This document shows, piece after piece, positions 26,318 to 35,254 of a stretch of DNA of 64,000 bases. The stretch comes from Kroppenstedtia sanguinis. GTDB lineage: Bacteria > Bacillota > Bacilli > Thermoactinomycetales > DSM-45169. The translations under genes were made by a program, and so were the position numbers. Below the pieces are notes generated by a model. That model worked only from the letters and a program-made list of their open reading frames with translations, made no database searches and had not been told where the DNA came from. Every line of letters starts with the position of its first letter. The first letter of the stretch is position 1. Where the stretch lies: positions 1 through 64,000 of the forward strand of contig NZ_JBNPXF010000008.1 of NCBI RefSeq assembly GCF_050433445.1. The letters are read 5' to 3'.

Positions 26318-27751
26318 TCAATCAGCAATATTTTCAAGGATCAACTGGTTCACCATCTTCGGGTTGGCCTTGCCTTTGGTCGACTTCATCACCTGGCCGA
26401 CCAAAAAGCCCAGAGCACGATCTTTTCCGTTTTTATAGTCGATCACAGATTGCGGATGGGCTTGCAACACATCGCTTACGATCTCTTTCAGTTTACCTTC
26501 GTCACTGATTTGTACCCAACCTTTTTCCTCCACCACTTTGGCTGGGTCTCCCCCTTGTTCCACCAACTCTTTAAAAACTTTTTTGGCCAGCTTGGAGCTG
26601 ATGGTTCCCTTGTCGATCAATTGAATCATCCGTGCCAAGGAATCGGCCGTAATCCGAGTCTCCTCCAATTCTTTGCCCTGGTTGTTCAGATAACCGAGCA
26701 ACTCCGAGGTAACCCAGTTAGACGCCGACTTGGGATCCGCCCCTGCCGCTGCCACCTGATCAAAAAAGTCGGCAATTTTGGGGGAAGCGGTCAAAAGACC
26801 CGCATCATAAGCGGACAGACTGAAATCACTCATATAACGGTCCCGGCGTGCATCGGGCAATTCCGGGAGAGAATCTTTCACTCTCCCCTTCCAGGCTTCA
26901 TCGATTTGAAGCTGGACCAGATCCGGTTCCGGGAAGTAGCGGTAATCATGGGCTTCTTCCTTGCTCCGCATCACTTTCGTCCGCCCTTGATCCTCCAGCC
27001 AACGCATCGTCTGCTGCACGATGGTGCCTCCATCGGAGAGAACCTGTGCCTGCCGCTCTTCCTCGTACTTGAGTGCCCGTTCCACATTGCGAAAGGAGTT
27101 GAGATTTTTCATCTCTGTCTTCGTACCGAAGGGGGTACTTCCGACAGGTCGCAGACTGATATTGGCATCACAACGAAGGGAGCCTTCCTCCATTTTTACG
27201 TCGGAGACACCGGTGTATTGAATAATCTGTTTCAACTTTTCCAGATATGCCCGGCCTTCCTCTGGTGAACGCATGTCCGGTTCCGACACGATCTCGATCA
27301 AGGGAACTCCGACACGGTTATAATCCACCAAGGTGCCGTCTCCTGAGTCCGAGTGGATCAGTTTGCCGGCATCTTCTTCCAGATGGACACGAGTAATCCC
27401 GATTCTCTTTTTCTTTCCATCCAGCTCGATCTCCAGCCAACCGTCCGTTCCAATCGGTTGATCATATTGCGAGATCTGATATGCCTTGGGCAGATCCGGG
27501 TAAAAGTAGTTTTTGCGGTCAAATTTGCTCACATCGGCGATATTGCAGTTGAGAGCCAGCGCAGCCTTCATTGCAAATTCCACCGCCTGCCGGTTCAGCA
27601 CTGGAAGCACCCCGGGATGGCCCAAGCAGATAGGGCAGGTCTGTGTGTTGGGCGGAGTTCCGAACTCGGTGGAGCAACTGCAGAAAATCTTGGTTTGAGT
27701 AGACAGTTCAGCGTGAACTTCCAGTCCGATCACGGTCTCATATGAAGTCAT
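26318..27751 (-). CDS. gatB: Asp-tRNA(Asn)/Glu-tRNA(Gln) amidotransferase subunit B, 477 aa
   Basis: Kinase/tRNA-binding subunit of GatCAB, which amidates mischarged Glu-tRNA(Gln) and Asp-tRNA(Asn). Starts YETVIGLEVHAEL; the Zn site CSCSTEFG...CPICLGHPG lies within residues 25-48; the YqeY-like C-terminal domain ends with NQLILENIAD. ATG overlaps the gatA stop by 4 nt. Length is normal. Confidence 0.96.
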   Translation of the reverse strand: MTSYETVIGLEVHAELSTQTKIFCSCSTEFGTPPNTQTCPICLGHPGVLPVLNRQAVEFAMKAALALNCNIADVSKFDRKNYFYPDLPKAYQISQYDQPIGTDGWLEIELDGKKKRIGITRVHLEEDAGKLIHSDSGDGTLVDYNRVGVPLIEIVSEPDMRSPEEGRAYLEKLKQIIQYTGVSDVKMEEGSLRCDANISLRPVGSTPFGTKTEMKNLNSFRNVERALKYEEERQAQVLSDGGTIVQQTMRWLEDQGRTKVMRSKEEAHDYRYFPEPDLVQLQIDEAWKGRVKDSLPELPDARRDRYMSDFSLSAYDAGLLTASPKIADFFDQVAAAGADPKSASNWVTSELLGYLNNQGKELEETRITADSLARMIQLIDKGTISSKLAKKVFKELVEQGGDPAKVVEEKGWVQISDEGKLKEIVSDVLQAHPQSVIDYKNGKDRALGFLVGQVMKSTKGKANPKMVNQLILENIAD

Positions 27752-29205
27752 CGGGTACCACCTCCCAGCTTCGGTTCCGGCAAGCGTTCCCCCTGTTGTT
27801 CATAGGCGTGTGCCACTTGAAGCACCTGGGCTTCAGCAAAGGGGCGGCCCACCACCTGGAGGCCCACCGGCAACCTGTCAGAGAGGCCACAGGGAACACT
27901 TATTGCAGGCAGACCGGCCAGACTGACCGGAATGGTGCAGATATCATTTAGGTACATGGTGAGGGGATCCTCCGTCTTCTCTCCCAGTTTGAAAGCCGTC
28001 GTCGGGGCAGAGGGACCCACCACCACATCATATTGGTCGAATATGTTCTCAAAATCCCGACGGATCAAAGTCCTCACCTGTTGTGCCTTTTTGTAGTAGG
28101 CATCATAGTATCCGGAACTGAGGGCATAGGTCCCCAACATGATCCGCCGTTTCACCTCTTCTCCAAACCCGGCGTTGCGCGTGTGACTAAACATATCGAT
28201 CAGGTTTTCCCCGGCGGCACGTTGGCCGAAACGCACACCGTCATAGCGGGCCAAGTTGGAAGAAGCTTCTGCTGGAGCCAACAGATAATAGGTCGCCACC
28301 GCATACTCCACATGGGGCAGGGAAACTTCCTCCACCACGGCTCCCAGATCTTCCAACACCTTCAGTGCCCCGTTGACCCGATCTTTCACACCAGGAGAGA
28401 TTCCCTCTCCCATCAGTTCCCGGGGAACCGCCACTTTGAGCCCCTTGACGTCTCCGGTGAGAGCAGAGAGATAGTCCGTCACTTCCACATCCGCCGAAGT
28501 GGAATCCAAGGGATCATGTCCGGCTATCGCCTGTAGGACATAAGCGGCATCCTCCACATTTCCGGTAAGGGGGCCGATCTGATCGAGAGAGGAAGCGAAA
28601 GCGATCAGTCCGAAGCGAGAGACTCGTCCATAGGTGGGCTTCAAACCTACCACACCACAAAAAGCCGCCGGTTGTCGAATGGAACCGCCAGTATCGGAGC
28701 CGAGGGCGAAGGAGACCTGCCCCGCCGCCACTGCCGCCGCTGAACCTCCGCTAGATCCGCCAGGGACACGCTCTGGATCCCAAGGATTGCGGGTCTCGTA
28801 ATAGCCGGAGTTTTCATTGGAAGAACCCATGCCGAATTCATCCATGTTCATCTTTCCAACCAGATTGGCCCCGGCTCCCTCTAGCTTCTCCATCACCGTC
28901 GCCGGGTACAGAGGAGTGTAACCCTCCAGAATCTTACTGCCAGCGGTGGTGGTGACTCCCTCGGTGCTGATATTATCCTTGATCCCCATGGGGATGCCCG
29001 CGAGAGGCCCCCGGTCACCAGAACGCTCATCTAGCACCTGAGCCCGTCGACGGGCGCCTGCTTCGTCTACATGTAGAAAAGCGCGGAGGATGCTGTCCGT
29101 CTCCCGAATCCGTTGCAGGGAAGCATCCAGGAGGTCTGAAGCAGTGAGTTCCCCGCTCTTCAAACCATTATGTATCTCCTTAAGAGGTTTCTTTAACAAC
29201 GACAT
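27748..29205 (-). CDS. gatA: Asp-tRNA(Asn)/Glu-tRNA(Gln) amidotransferase subunit A, 485 aa
   Basis: Amidase that releases ammonia from glutamine for the GatB active site. The amidase signature GGSSGGSAAAVAAGQ...GSDTGGSIRQPA (about residues 150-181) holds the Ser/cis-Ser pair; the catalytic Lys lies in GIKDNI (about 79). The stop overlaps the gatB start. Normal size. Confidence 0.96.
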   Translation of the reverse strand: MSLLKKPLKEIHNGLKSGELTASDLLDASLQRIRETDSILRAFLHVDEAGARRRAQVLDERSGDRGPLAGIPMGIKDNISTEGVTTTAGSKILEGYTPLYPATVMEKLEGAGANLVGKMNMDEFGMGSSNENSGYYETRNPWDPERVPGGSSGGSAAAVAAGQVSFALGSDTGGSIRQPAAFCGVVGLKPTYGRVSRFGLIAFASSLDQIGPLTGNVEDAAYVLQAIAGHDPLDSTSADVEVTDYLSALTGDVKGLKVAVPRELMGEGISPGVKDRVNGALKVLEDLGAVVEEVSLPHVEYAVATYYLLAPAEASSNLARYDGVRFGQRAAGENLIDMFSHTRNAGFGEEVKRRIMLGTYALSSGYYDAYYKKAQQVRTLIRRDFENIFDQYDVVVGPSAPTTAFKLGEKTEDPLTMYLNDICTIPVSLAGLPAISVPCGLSDRLPVGLQVVGRPFAEAQVLQVAHAYEQQGERLPEPKLGGGTR

Positions 29206-29217
29206 GATCTTCCTCCT

Positions 29218-29508
29218 TTACTCCTCAAAAACGTCGGGAACCCGGAACATCCCGTCTTTTTGATCCGGTGCGTTTTGTAATGCCTGCTCCCTTTCCAGAG
29301 AAGGTCGCTTCTCGTCCTCGCGCAACACATTGGCCAGAGGCAATACATGGCTGGTAGGCTCCACATCCTCCGTATCCAGTTCATTCAGTTTTTCGGCAAA
29401 TTGGAGGATATCATTTAACTGCCCTGTGTACAGCCGGGCTTCCTCCTCAGTCAAGGAGAGACGGGCCAGCTGGGCCACATGCTCCACCTGTTCTTTGGAA
29501 ATCGCCAT
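29218..29508 (-). CDS. gatC: Asp-tRNA(Asn)/Glu-tRNA(Gln) amidotransferase subunit C, 96 aa
   Basis: Small linker subunit that wraps around GatA and GatB. Starts ISKEQVEHVAQLARLSLTEEE and has the typical DVEPTSHVLPLANVLREDE. ATG 29508 follows GGAGGTGG; an ATG at 29529 lies upstream of the site. First gene of gatCAB, 12 nt before gatA. Confidence 0.95.
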   Translation of the reverse strand: MAISKEQVEHVAQLARLSLTEEEARLYTGQLNDILQFAEKLNELDTEDVEPTSHVLPLANVLREDEKRPSLEREQALQNAPDQKDGMFRVPDVFEE

Positions 29509-29651
29509 TTCAAACCACCTCCATCCCATTTATGAAAGCAAACCGGGATCGAATCCAGCCACCCGGTTTCACCTGATCGGACAAAGCCTTTCCTTCCTAA
29601 CAGTATAGCACAAACCCGTCCCCCTCTACCCCTGTCCCTATAACATCGATA

Positions 29652-29775
29652 AGAGTGGTGATTTAGTGGGTTGAAGGCGGTCGAGATGGGGTTTCTTCGT
29701 TGTTCTGAACTGTCAAAGTCACTCAGGTGAAATCCAATCCTCCCTAGTTGGACTTTTTCACAATACTTCTATCGG
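29652..29775. repeat. Family B element, copy in 29.7 kb gap
   Basis: Left end ATAAGAGTGGTGATTTAGTGGG and right end GGACTTTTTCACAATACTTCTAT are imperfect inverted repeats, and match the ends of the copy at 13804-13989. Non-coding. Confidence 0.5.
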
Positions 29776-29792
29776 TATCGTGGATTAAAAGA

Positions 29793-29814
29793 ACAAAACG
29801 CTCCCAACGGGAGC
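29793..29814 (-). terminator. Terminator of the 139-aa gene
   Basis: Minus strand AGCTCCCGTTGGGAGC followed by GTTTTGTTCTTTT. Confidence 0.6.
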
Positions 29815-29943
29815 TGAAATGAAGAACGTACACGGGCTGAAAAGAATTAATTCAGCCTATAAATGCAGTCATTTTCAGAGACTTACCCGACCCATACAAA
29901 ATTCCGCCCCGTATCGTTCAGGTTGCCCATAACTTATCTTACA

Positions 29944-30363
29944 TCAAACATGGATGATATGTGGCGTGTCGTAAAATTCATCATCCTCAAAGCGCCAGTA
30001 TCCGATGAAATGCTTCCCTTCGCCTGCCCCTTCAATAAAGGGCTTGATCCACTCGATGAAGTGAGCTATTTGCTCGAATCCCAAGGAAATATAAGTTCGG
30101 ATCACTACGTCGATATACTTTTCCCCATTCACTTCAACTATTTGAAGCTCACTATAGGGAAACCCCGCAAAGGATCCATCGTTCCTCCATAACATAAATT
30201 CCCAGTTTTCAGTTTGAAACAACGGGTGGTCCGGCGGATCAAAATCCGGTTCCTCTGCATCTATGCTCTTTGCAATATTGGTCATATAATCCAATGTTCG
30301 AATCACTATTTCCGGGGCATCGCTTCTAAGATTAAAAGCTACAACAAGTTCGCATGAATTCAT
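29944..30363 (-). CDS. Hypothetical protein, 139 aa
   Basis: A soluble acidic protein; ATG follows TTAGGAGGAGCTAA. Motifs such as FMLWRNDGSF, YIDVVIRTYISLG and WIKPFIEG give a compact mixed alpha/beta impression, and it might be a small immunity- or stress-type protein, but I recognise no family. A MITE has inserted 21 nt upstream of the start codon and likely displaced its promoter. Confidence 0.65.
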   Translation of the reverse strand: MNSCELVVAFNLRSDAPEIVIRTLDYMTNIAKSIDAEEPDFDPPDHPLFQTENWEFMLWRNDGSFAGFPYSELQIVEVNGEKYIDVVIRTYISLGFEQIAHFIEWIKPFIEGAGEGKHFIGYWRFEDDEFYDTPHIIHV

Positions 30364-30384
30364 TTAGCTCCTCCTAATTGGAAT

Positions 30385-30545
30385 CAGGAAATAGGGTCGG
30401 GATGGTGGGGCTTTGATTCGCCTTTGCGCTCTTTGCCGCCCCACCATCCCTGTCCCCTCAAGCAATATTTTACGATGGGGCAAGGGGAAGAGCAAAAGGT
30501 CAGTTTTGTTTCCACCACCCATTTCCTAGTAAATCAACAGCCCTG
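30385..30545 (-). mobile_element. MITE-like element, family A, copy 4 (161 bp), with 9-bp TSD
   Basis: Right end ATCAACAGCCCTG is normal. At the left only CAGG remains before the core (GGGTCGGGATGGTGG), about 30-40 bp being lost compared with the other copies. Flanking AATTGGAAT copies (30376-30384, 30546-30554) are perfect. The core hairpin also lacks the inner GATCGTAG part. Confidence 0.88.
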
Positions 30546-30617
30546 AATTGGAATATAAAATACTGGGACAAATAGATTTGTTTTTTCAGAAAAACCACCT
30601 ATCAACGGTTCCGTGTC

Positions 30618-31856
30618 TCAATAGACTTGTACCTGTGAATCCGGGTGGAATCGGTCCAGATTGACCGTCTCTGCCATCGCCCGATAGCCCGCGTCATTGG
30701 GGTGGAGGTGATCACCGGAATCGTAGGCTGGGTGGAGGCGGTCCGGGTCGGCAGGGTCGCGCAGGATCCTTTCAAAGTCGAACACCCCGTCAAAGGCACC
30801 GGAAGTACGGATCCATTCGTTCACTTTTTTCCGTTGGACGTTTCCTTCTTCGGTGTAATAATAAGCTCCTTTGTATGGCAACAAGGTGCCCCCGTAGATA
30901 TTCAAGCCCCGCTTATGGGCTTGGGCGATGATCTGTTTCAAGCCTGCAATGATGTGCTCAGCGTCATCGGAAGGAGGATGGCCGATATCGTTGATGCCCT
31001 CCAGCAGGATCACATCGGTTACACCCGGTTGTCTCAACACATCCCGCTCCAGTCGGCTCAGGGCACTGGGTCCGTAGACCGGATCATCCCGCCGGATCTT
31101 ATTTCCTGAGATGCCAGCGTTCATGACAGACATTCGGATCCCTTCCTGCCGCAGACGCACCGACAGAATATCCGGATAGCGATAGTTGGTGCTGTGAGTG
31201 GAGCCGGCTCCGTCAGTGATGGAATCCCCCAGGGTGACGATACCGCCAGTAGTTTGGGGATGAGGGATCACATCGATTCCCGTCAACCAATACCAGGCCT
31301 GAATCGATTGGGTAAAAGCGCCGGGTTCTGTCTGTGTCGCATAGTTACCCGGTCCGGAAATATAAGAGCGCTGTTTGGCGAGACGATGCCAGCTGATAGG
31401 ACCACTCTCTCCAGGCACGTACAGGCTCACCGCCAGATCCTCTCCCGCCTTGACCTGGAAGCGAAGGGGGTCGCTGTGGGCTGTCATCCCCGGTTCAATG
31501 GTGACACTCTCCTTTCCTCCGAAAGTGACCCGGTTGTTGGTATGGGGAAGCAAGGCCGCTCCCTCCTCTACCTTCCCAATATAAATATCCTGGAAGGTGA
31601 CCGGCTGCTGTCCAAATTGATTGGAGAGGCGGATCCGCACTTTTTTTCCATCCAGATGGGGATGGATGATCTGACGCAATGTCCGGTTCTCCACTCCTTT
31701 CAAGGCCTCTCCAGAAGGTTCCTGGTGACTAGCCATCCAGACTCCCATCCATGGTGGCTCCGGTTTGACCGCCTCCGCCTCTTCCTGGGCGTCCCAATGG
31801 AACGCGGCCCAGATTCCCCAGATCAGTGCCGCCACCCCGATCAATATTTTCTTCAT
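30618..31856 (-). CDS. Secreted SGNH/GDSL-type hydrolase, 412 aa
   Basis: N-terminal signal or anchor (KKILIGVAALIWGIWAAFHW, residues 2-21), then a beta-rich N-terminal domain and the hydrolase domain from about residue 200. Block I VTLGDSITDGAGS has the nucleophile Ser, block III GINDIG the Asn, and the C-terminal DHLHPND the Asp/His pair. Such two-domain enzymes are carbohydrate or lipid esterases; the substrate is unknown. Single gene, convergent with nothing nearby. Confidence 0.85.
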   Translation of the reverse strand: MKKILIGVAALIWGIWAAFHWDAQEEAEAVKPEPPWMGVWMASHQEPSGEALKGVENRTLRQIIHPHLDGKKVRIRLSNQFGQQPVTFQDIYIGKVEEGAALLPHTNNRVTFGGKESVTIEPGMTAHSDPLRFQVKAGEDLAVSLYVPGESGPISWHRLAKQRSYISGPGNYATQTEPGAFTQSIQAWYWLTGIDVIPHPQTTGGIVTLGDSITDGAGSTHSTNYRYPDILSVRLRQEGIRMSVMNAGISGNKIRRDDPVYGPSALSRLERDVLRQPGVTDVILLEGINDIGHPPSDDAEHIIAGLKQIIAQAHKRGLNIYGGTLLPYKGAYYYTEEGNVQRKKVNEWIRTSGAFDGVFDFERILRDPADPDRLHPAYDSGDHLHPNDAGYRAMAETVNLDRFHPDSQVQVY

Positions 31857-32046
31857 TCTCTTCCGTCCCCTTGTACTCCGATAGTGGAAGATTCACTATG
31901 TATTCTTACGCTATTTTACCCGGTAATTTCCTTACGGTTCAACCGGTACTCTAATTTGTTCACTATTTGTACAATTACAACTATTGCCTGCGGGTTCCCT
32001 GAGATCCAAATGAACCCTTTTCTATAGACGTTGATCCATAACTGGA

Positions 32047-32143
32047 GTCGGGATGAGGTTTCACATGGAATGATTCCACCTCGCAAGAACATGTGAAACC
32101 TTACTCTAACCCCCTGCAAACGTAGCAAATCACAACACTTCTA
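32047..32143. repeat. Family B element (partial)
   Basis: GTCGGGATGAGGTTTCACATGG ... CATGTGAAACCTTACTCTAACCCCCTGCAAA ... AATCACAACACTTCTA, in the same order as the copy at 13804-13989. Its right end abuts the SDR gene and supplies the complement of its TAG stop. Confidence 0.5.
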
Positions 32144-32740
32144 ATAGACTTCGTAATTTTGACCCGTTTGCGCCCCGTCAACACTTTTTTTATAAGCAAG
32201 GGCTACACGAGCGGCAGGAACGGCTGCAAAACCGGGGAAAAACTTATCGTATTTATCCCATGATTCTTGTAAGACATTGGGGTTGACACTGTTTATACGA
32301 ATTGCCCTAGGCATTTCAATGGCGGCAGATTTGACGAATGCCTTGACGCCTCCATTGGCCATCGCTGCCGATGCCCCTTGCGGGATCGGGTCATCCATCA
32401 TGATTCCCGTTGTTAAAGTGAAACTCCCACCCTCATTTATATAGTCCATCCCTAAAAGCACTAGATTGATTTGACCTTTCAGTTTGCCTTCGATTCCGAC
32501 TTCATTTACCTCCGGAGTCAACTCTGAAACCGGCGCAAAATGCGCACCGCCTGCTGCGCTGACTAGGGCATCCACTGGGCCTGTCTGTTCATACATCTGC
32601 TGAATACTCGCAACTGAAGTTATATCCACTGAAACATCTGAGCCATTTCGTCCGGCACAAATGATTTCATGATTTTTCCCCAATACTTCAGTGACTGCTT
32701 TTCCGATCGTGCCACTGGCGCCAACAACTATGACTTTCAT
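32141..32740 (-). CDS. Short-chain dehydrogenase, 199 aa
   Basis: Compact SDR: NAD(P)-binding VVGASGTIGKAV (about residues 5-16), DISSV-like DITSV, and NAG-equivalent SAAGG. In place of the usual Tyr-x-x-x-Lys it has ASAAMANGGVKAFVKSAA, so the catalytic Tyr is not evident; atypical SDRs of this short form are common in bacteria. ATG 32740 follows AAAGGTGG. The end seems to coincide with a repeat element, so the last residues may be altered. Confidence 0.75.
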   Translation of the reverse strand: MKVIVVGASGTIGKAVTEVLGKNHEIICAGRNGSDVSVDITSVASIQQMYEQTGPVDALVSAAGGAHFAPVSELTPEVNEVGIEGKLKGQINLVLLGMDYINEGGSFTLTTGIMMDDPIPQGASAAMANGGVKAFVKSAAIEMPRAIRINSVNPNVLQESWDKYDKFFPGFAAVPAARVALAYKKSVDGAQTGQNYEVY

Positions 32741-32982
32741 TTTTGATGCCACCTTTCAGTTCCGAGCATCGTTGTTTTCTGGTCCACCCGAATCTCTGTT
32801 CAGTTTAACAATGAAGCATGATTCTTACCAGCTCCGACCAGAACAGTTCCAACTGTGGCATCCTAGGCACGATATTTCTGAAATCCCAGCGAAGCCATTC
32901 GGCTGGATGGGTTTTGAATCCATTTATACGTTGGTTCCTGTGTTATCATGGACACAGAAATCCAAGCAGCCGGGGTGATTTG

Positions 32983-33600
32983 GTGAAACGGTTCGGCATC
33001 TCGGGCCCTCTGTGGTGGGCCCTCTTTCTGGTGGGTGTTCTGGCCGTCCATTTTTTCATTACCTTTTGGTATCTGACACCCAACAACCCTGTGAAAAGCA
33101 AGTGGTGGGACTCACTGTACGCTTATATGGACCCTTTGTTCACTCAGAATTGGAAACTCTTCGCCCCCAATCCGGTCTCCCAACATCAGGATGTCTGGGC
33201 TAAAGCCCGGGTGAAAAATCCTGCCAATGGCCAGGTTCAAGAGACAGACTGGCAAAACATCACCGCTCCTATGATCCAGGAGAAGCAACCGAAGCGAATC
33301 TCTTCAGAAGATCGGATCCTGCGGCAGATTAATGTAGGGGCTCGCCAATTCCGGAGTAAGGACCCGAAGGAGAAACAAGAGGGGGAGTGGATTCTACAAC
33401 GGTCGGCCTCCACGGCTTTGGGACAAGCTTTACCTGACAGTCATCTCTCCCAGGTCAAAATCCGAGTAGTGACCAATCTCTTCCCTCGCTTTCAGAATCG
33501 GCACAAGGGGGATGATGAAACCCCGCTTCATTTTCAAGAGTCCGGATGGTTAAAATATCAACCGGCAGATCCCTCTCCAGCAAAGGAGTGGCCGGAATGA
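32983..33600 (+). CDS. DUF5819-family membrane-anchored protein, 205 aa
   Basis: One N-terminal membrane helix (WWALFLVGVLAVHFFITFWYL), followed by the DUF5819 hallmark FTQNWKLFAPNPVSQHQDVWAKA. GTG 32983 follows GGGGTGATTTG. DUF5819 proteins accompany HTTM proteins; its stop overlaps the next start (ATGA), so the pair is co-translated. Function is unknown. Confidence 0.75.
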   Translation: MKRFGISGPLWWALFLVGVLAVHFFITFWYLTPNNPVKSKWWDSLYAYMDPLFTQNWKLFAPNPVSQHQDVWAKARVKNPANGQVQETDWQNITAPMIQEKQPKRISSEDRILRQINVGARQFRSKDPKEKQEGEWILQRSASTALGQALPDSHLSQVKIRVVTNLFPRFQNRHKGDDETPLHFQESGWLKYQPADPSPAKEWPE

Positions 33601-34943
33601 TCAAAGGACTGGAACACTTCCTGACCACACGCCATTTGCTGATCGGAACCGGTCTGATGCGCATTTTCCTCGGAATCGGGATCTTATATCATCTATTTTT
33701 CCACTACCGGGAACGACATCTGCTGTGGGGAGCCGGCGGATTGTGGCCGACGGACAAGTTTTTAGAAGCGTCGGCAGAGCGGGGGATTCTCACCCTGTTC
33801 CATTGGACGGATTCCCCTTGGTTTTTCGAAGGTGTCTACCATCTCGCGATCCTGGTCGTCCTGATGTTCACCTTGGGATTTCGGACCCGGTTGGCAACCG
33901 TACTCACTTTTTTGCTGTTCTGGTCCTTGTATTACCGCAACCCTTTCATCACAAACGGCGGCGAGAATATTGTGCGCATACAACTCTTCTATCTGATGTT
34001 TACCCAGGCGGGAGCCGCTTGTTCCCTGGATCGGTGGTTACAAAAACGGAAACCAAGGAAACCACCCAACCGGCTTGCCCCTTATGGAACGGTTCTGCAC
34101 AATATGGCAACGGCAGCCATTATCATCCAACTGATATTTATGTATTTCACATCGGGTATATATAAAGTGATGGGATCGATGTGGCAGGAAGGGACCGCTG
34201 TCTATTATGCGATGCGAGTGCAGGATTATGTCTGGCCTGGGGTGAGCCCCTGGTTCTGGCAATCGGAAACGGTGATCGTTTTCCTCAGCTATGCCTCCGT
34301 ATTGTTCCAAGTAGCCTTTCCTTTTCTCCTTCTCAACCGCTACACCAAATACCTGGCTCTGTTGGGAGTGTTCAGCTTCCACACTGGAGTAGGGTTGATG
34401 ATGAATCTGAGTCTATTCTCCTGGTATATGATCTCTTGTGAATGGATCCTGCTCAGCGATAGGGATTACCACCGCCTGGTCCGCTTCGGTAAAGGGGTCC
34501 GAGCCAAAGGAGGTGCCTGGATCTTGAAGCATCGACCCGCTTTTTTCACCCGTTGGGAGGTAACGGTCTTTTATGATGGTTGGTGTCCTTTCTGTACCCA
34601 AAGCGTAAACACCGCTCGCCGGCTGGATTGGCTTCGTCTGTTGAAGTTTGTCTCCTTCCGGGAGCCTGGGGTCCCGGAACGTTTTGGCCTCGACCCTGAC
34701 CGGCTGGAAAAACGGCTGCACAGCACCGGAGACGGAAAAACCTTTCACGAGGGAATCGACGGAATCCTGCAGATGGTGACCCGCCTCCCCCTCCTGTGGC
34801 CGGCGGTCCCCTTTTTATTTTTCTCCCGGTGGCTGGGCTTCGGACAGCGGGTCTACGACTGGATCGCCGCCCGCCGCACTCTTCTCCCCACAGGGGGCTG
34901 TGACGAACACTGCTCCATCGAGGATCCAAAAAAATCCTCATGA
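33597..34943 (+). CDS. HTTM domain protein fused to DCC thiol-disulfide domain, 448 aa
   Basis: Residues about 1-310 form a multi-helix membrane domain of the HTTM (vitamin-K carboxylase-like) type, with GLMRIFLGIGILYHLFF and FTSGIYKVMGSMW. Residues about 320-440 form a DUF393/DCC domain with VTVFYDGWCPFCTQS carrying the CxxC pair. A cytosolic or membrane-surface redox role coupled to a membrane enzyme is plausible. It overlaps the DUF5819 gene by 4 nt. Confidence 0.85.
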   Translation: MIKGLEHFLTTRHLLIGTGLMRIFLGIGILYHLFFHYRERHLLWGAGGLWPTDKFLEASAERGILTLFHWTDSPWFFEGVYHLAILVVLMFTLGFRTRLATVLTFLLFWSLYYRNPFITNGGENIVRIQLFYLMFTQAGAACSLDRWLQKRKPRKPPNRLAPYGTVLHNMATAAIIIQLIFMYFTSGIYKVMGSMWQEGTAVYYAMRVQDYVWPGVSPWFWQSETVIVFLSYASVLFQVAFPFLLLNRYTKYLALLGVFSFHTGVGLMMNLSLFSWYMISCEWILLSDRDYHRLVRFGKGVRAKGGAWILKHRPAFFTRWEVTVFYDGWCPFCTQSVNTARRLDWLRLLKFVSFREPGVPERFGLDPDRLEKRLHSTGDGKTFHEGIDGILQMVTRLPLLWPAVPFLFFSRWLGFGQRVYDWIAARRTLLPTGGCDEHCSIEDPKKSS

Positions 34944-34956
34944 CATGGACCATCCA

Positions 34957-34994
34957 CTAGAAAAACACCGGATCGGGAAATTCGGTGTTTTTCC
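34957..34994 (+). terminator. Terminator after HTTM gene
   Basis: AAAAACACCG / CGGTGTTTTT stem with a 13-nt loop. Confidence 0.8.
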
Positions 34995-35093
34995 AGTGCT
35001 GTCTTCCACTCTTTCCGATCTGATTCGGCTTGCACTCATTCACAGGAAGGGGTTTCGGGAGCAGGGTTGTTCGTAACCATGCCAAACCATTAT

Positions 35094-35131
35094 AAACAAG
35101 CAGACGTCTGGGGTAGACGCCTGCTTGTTTA
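35094..35131. terminator. Second hairpin in the convergent gap
   Basis: AACAAGCAGACGTCT pairs with AGACGCCTGCTTGTT (one mismatch). T-rich flanks on both sides let it work for the serine hydrolase gene on the minus strand. Confidence 0.6.
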
Positions 35132-35152
35132 TTTGAAAAAACTGATCCACTC

Positions 35153-35247
35153 CAGAGCTGTGTTTAACCAGGAGACGAGGCCAGAATCAAAACTGACGTT
35201 TCGCTCTTCCCTTGCCCCATCATAAAATATGGCCATTCACACGTCTG
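35153..35247. repeat. Decayed MITE-like element (95 bp)
   Basis: Degenerate ends CAGAGCTGTGTTTAACC and GGCCATTCACACGTCTG match the family A/C terminal repeats with several changes. The interior TTTCGCTCTTCCC...ATCATAAAATATGG matches one arm of family A. No target duplication is left. Confidence 0.5.
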
Positions 35248-35254
35248 TCTTGAA

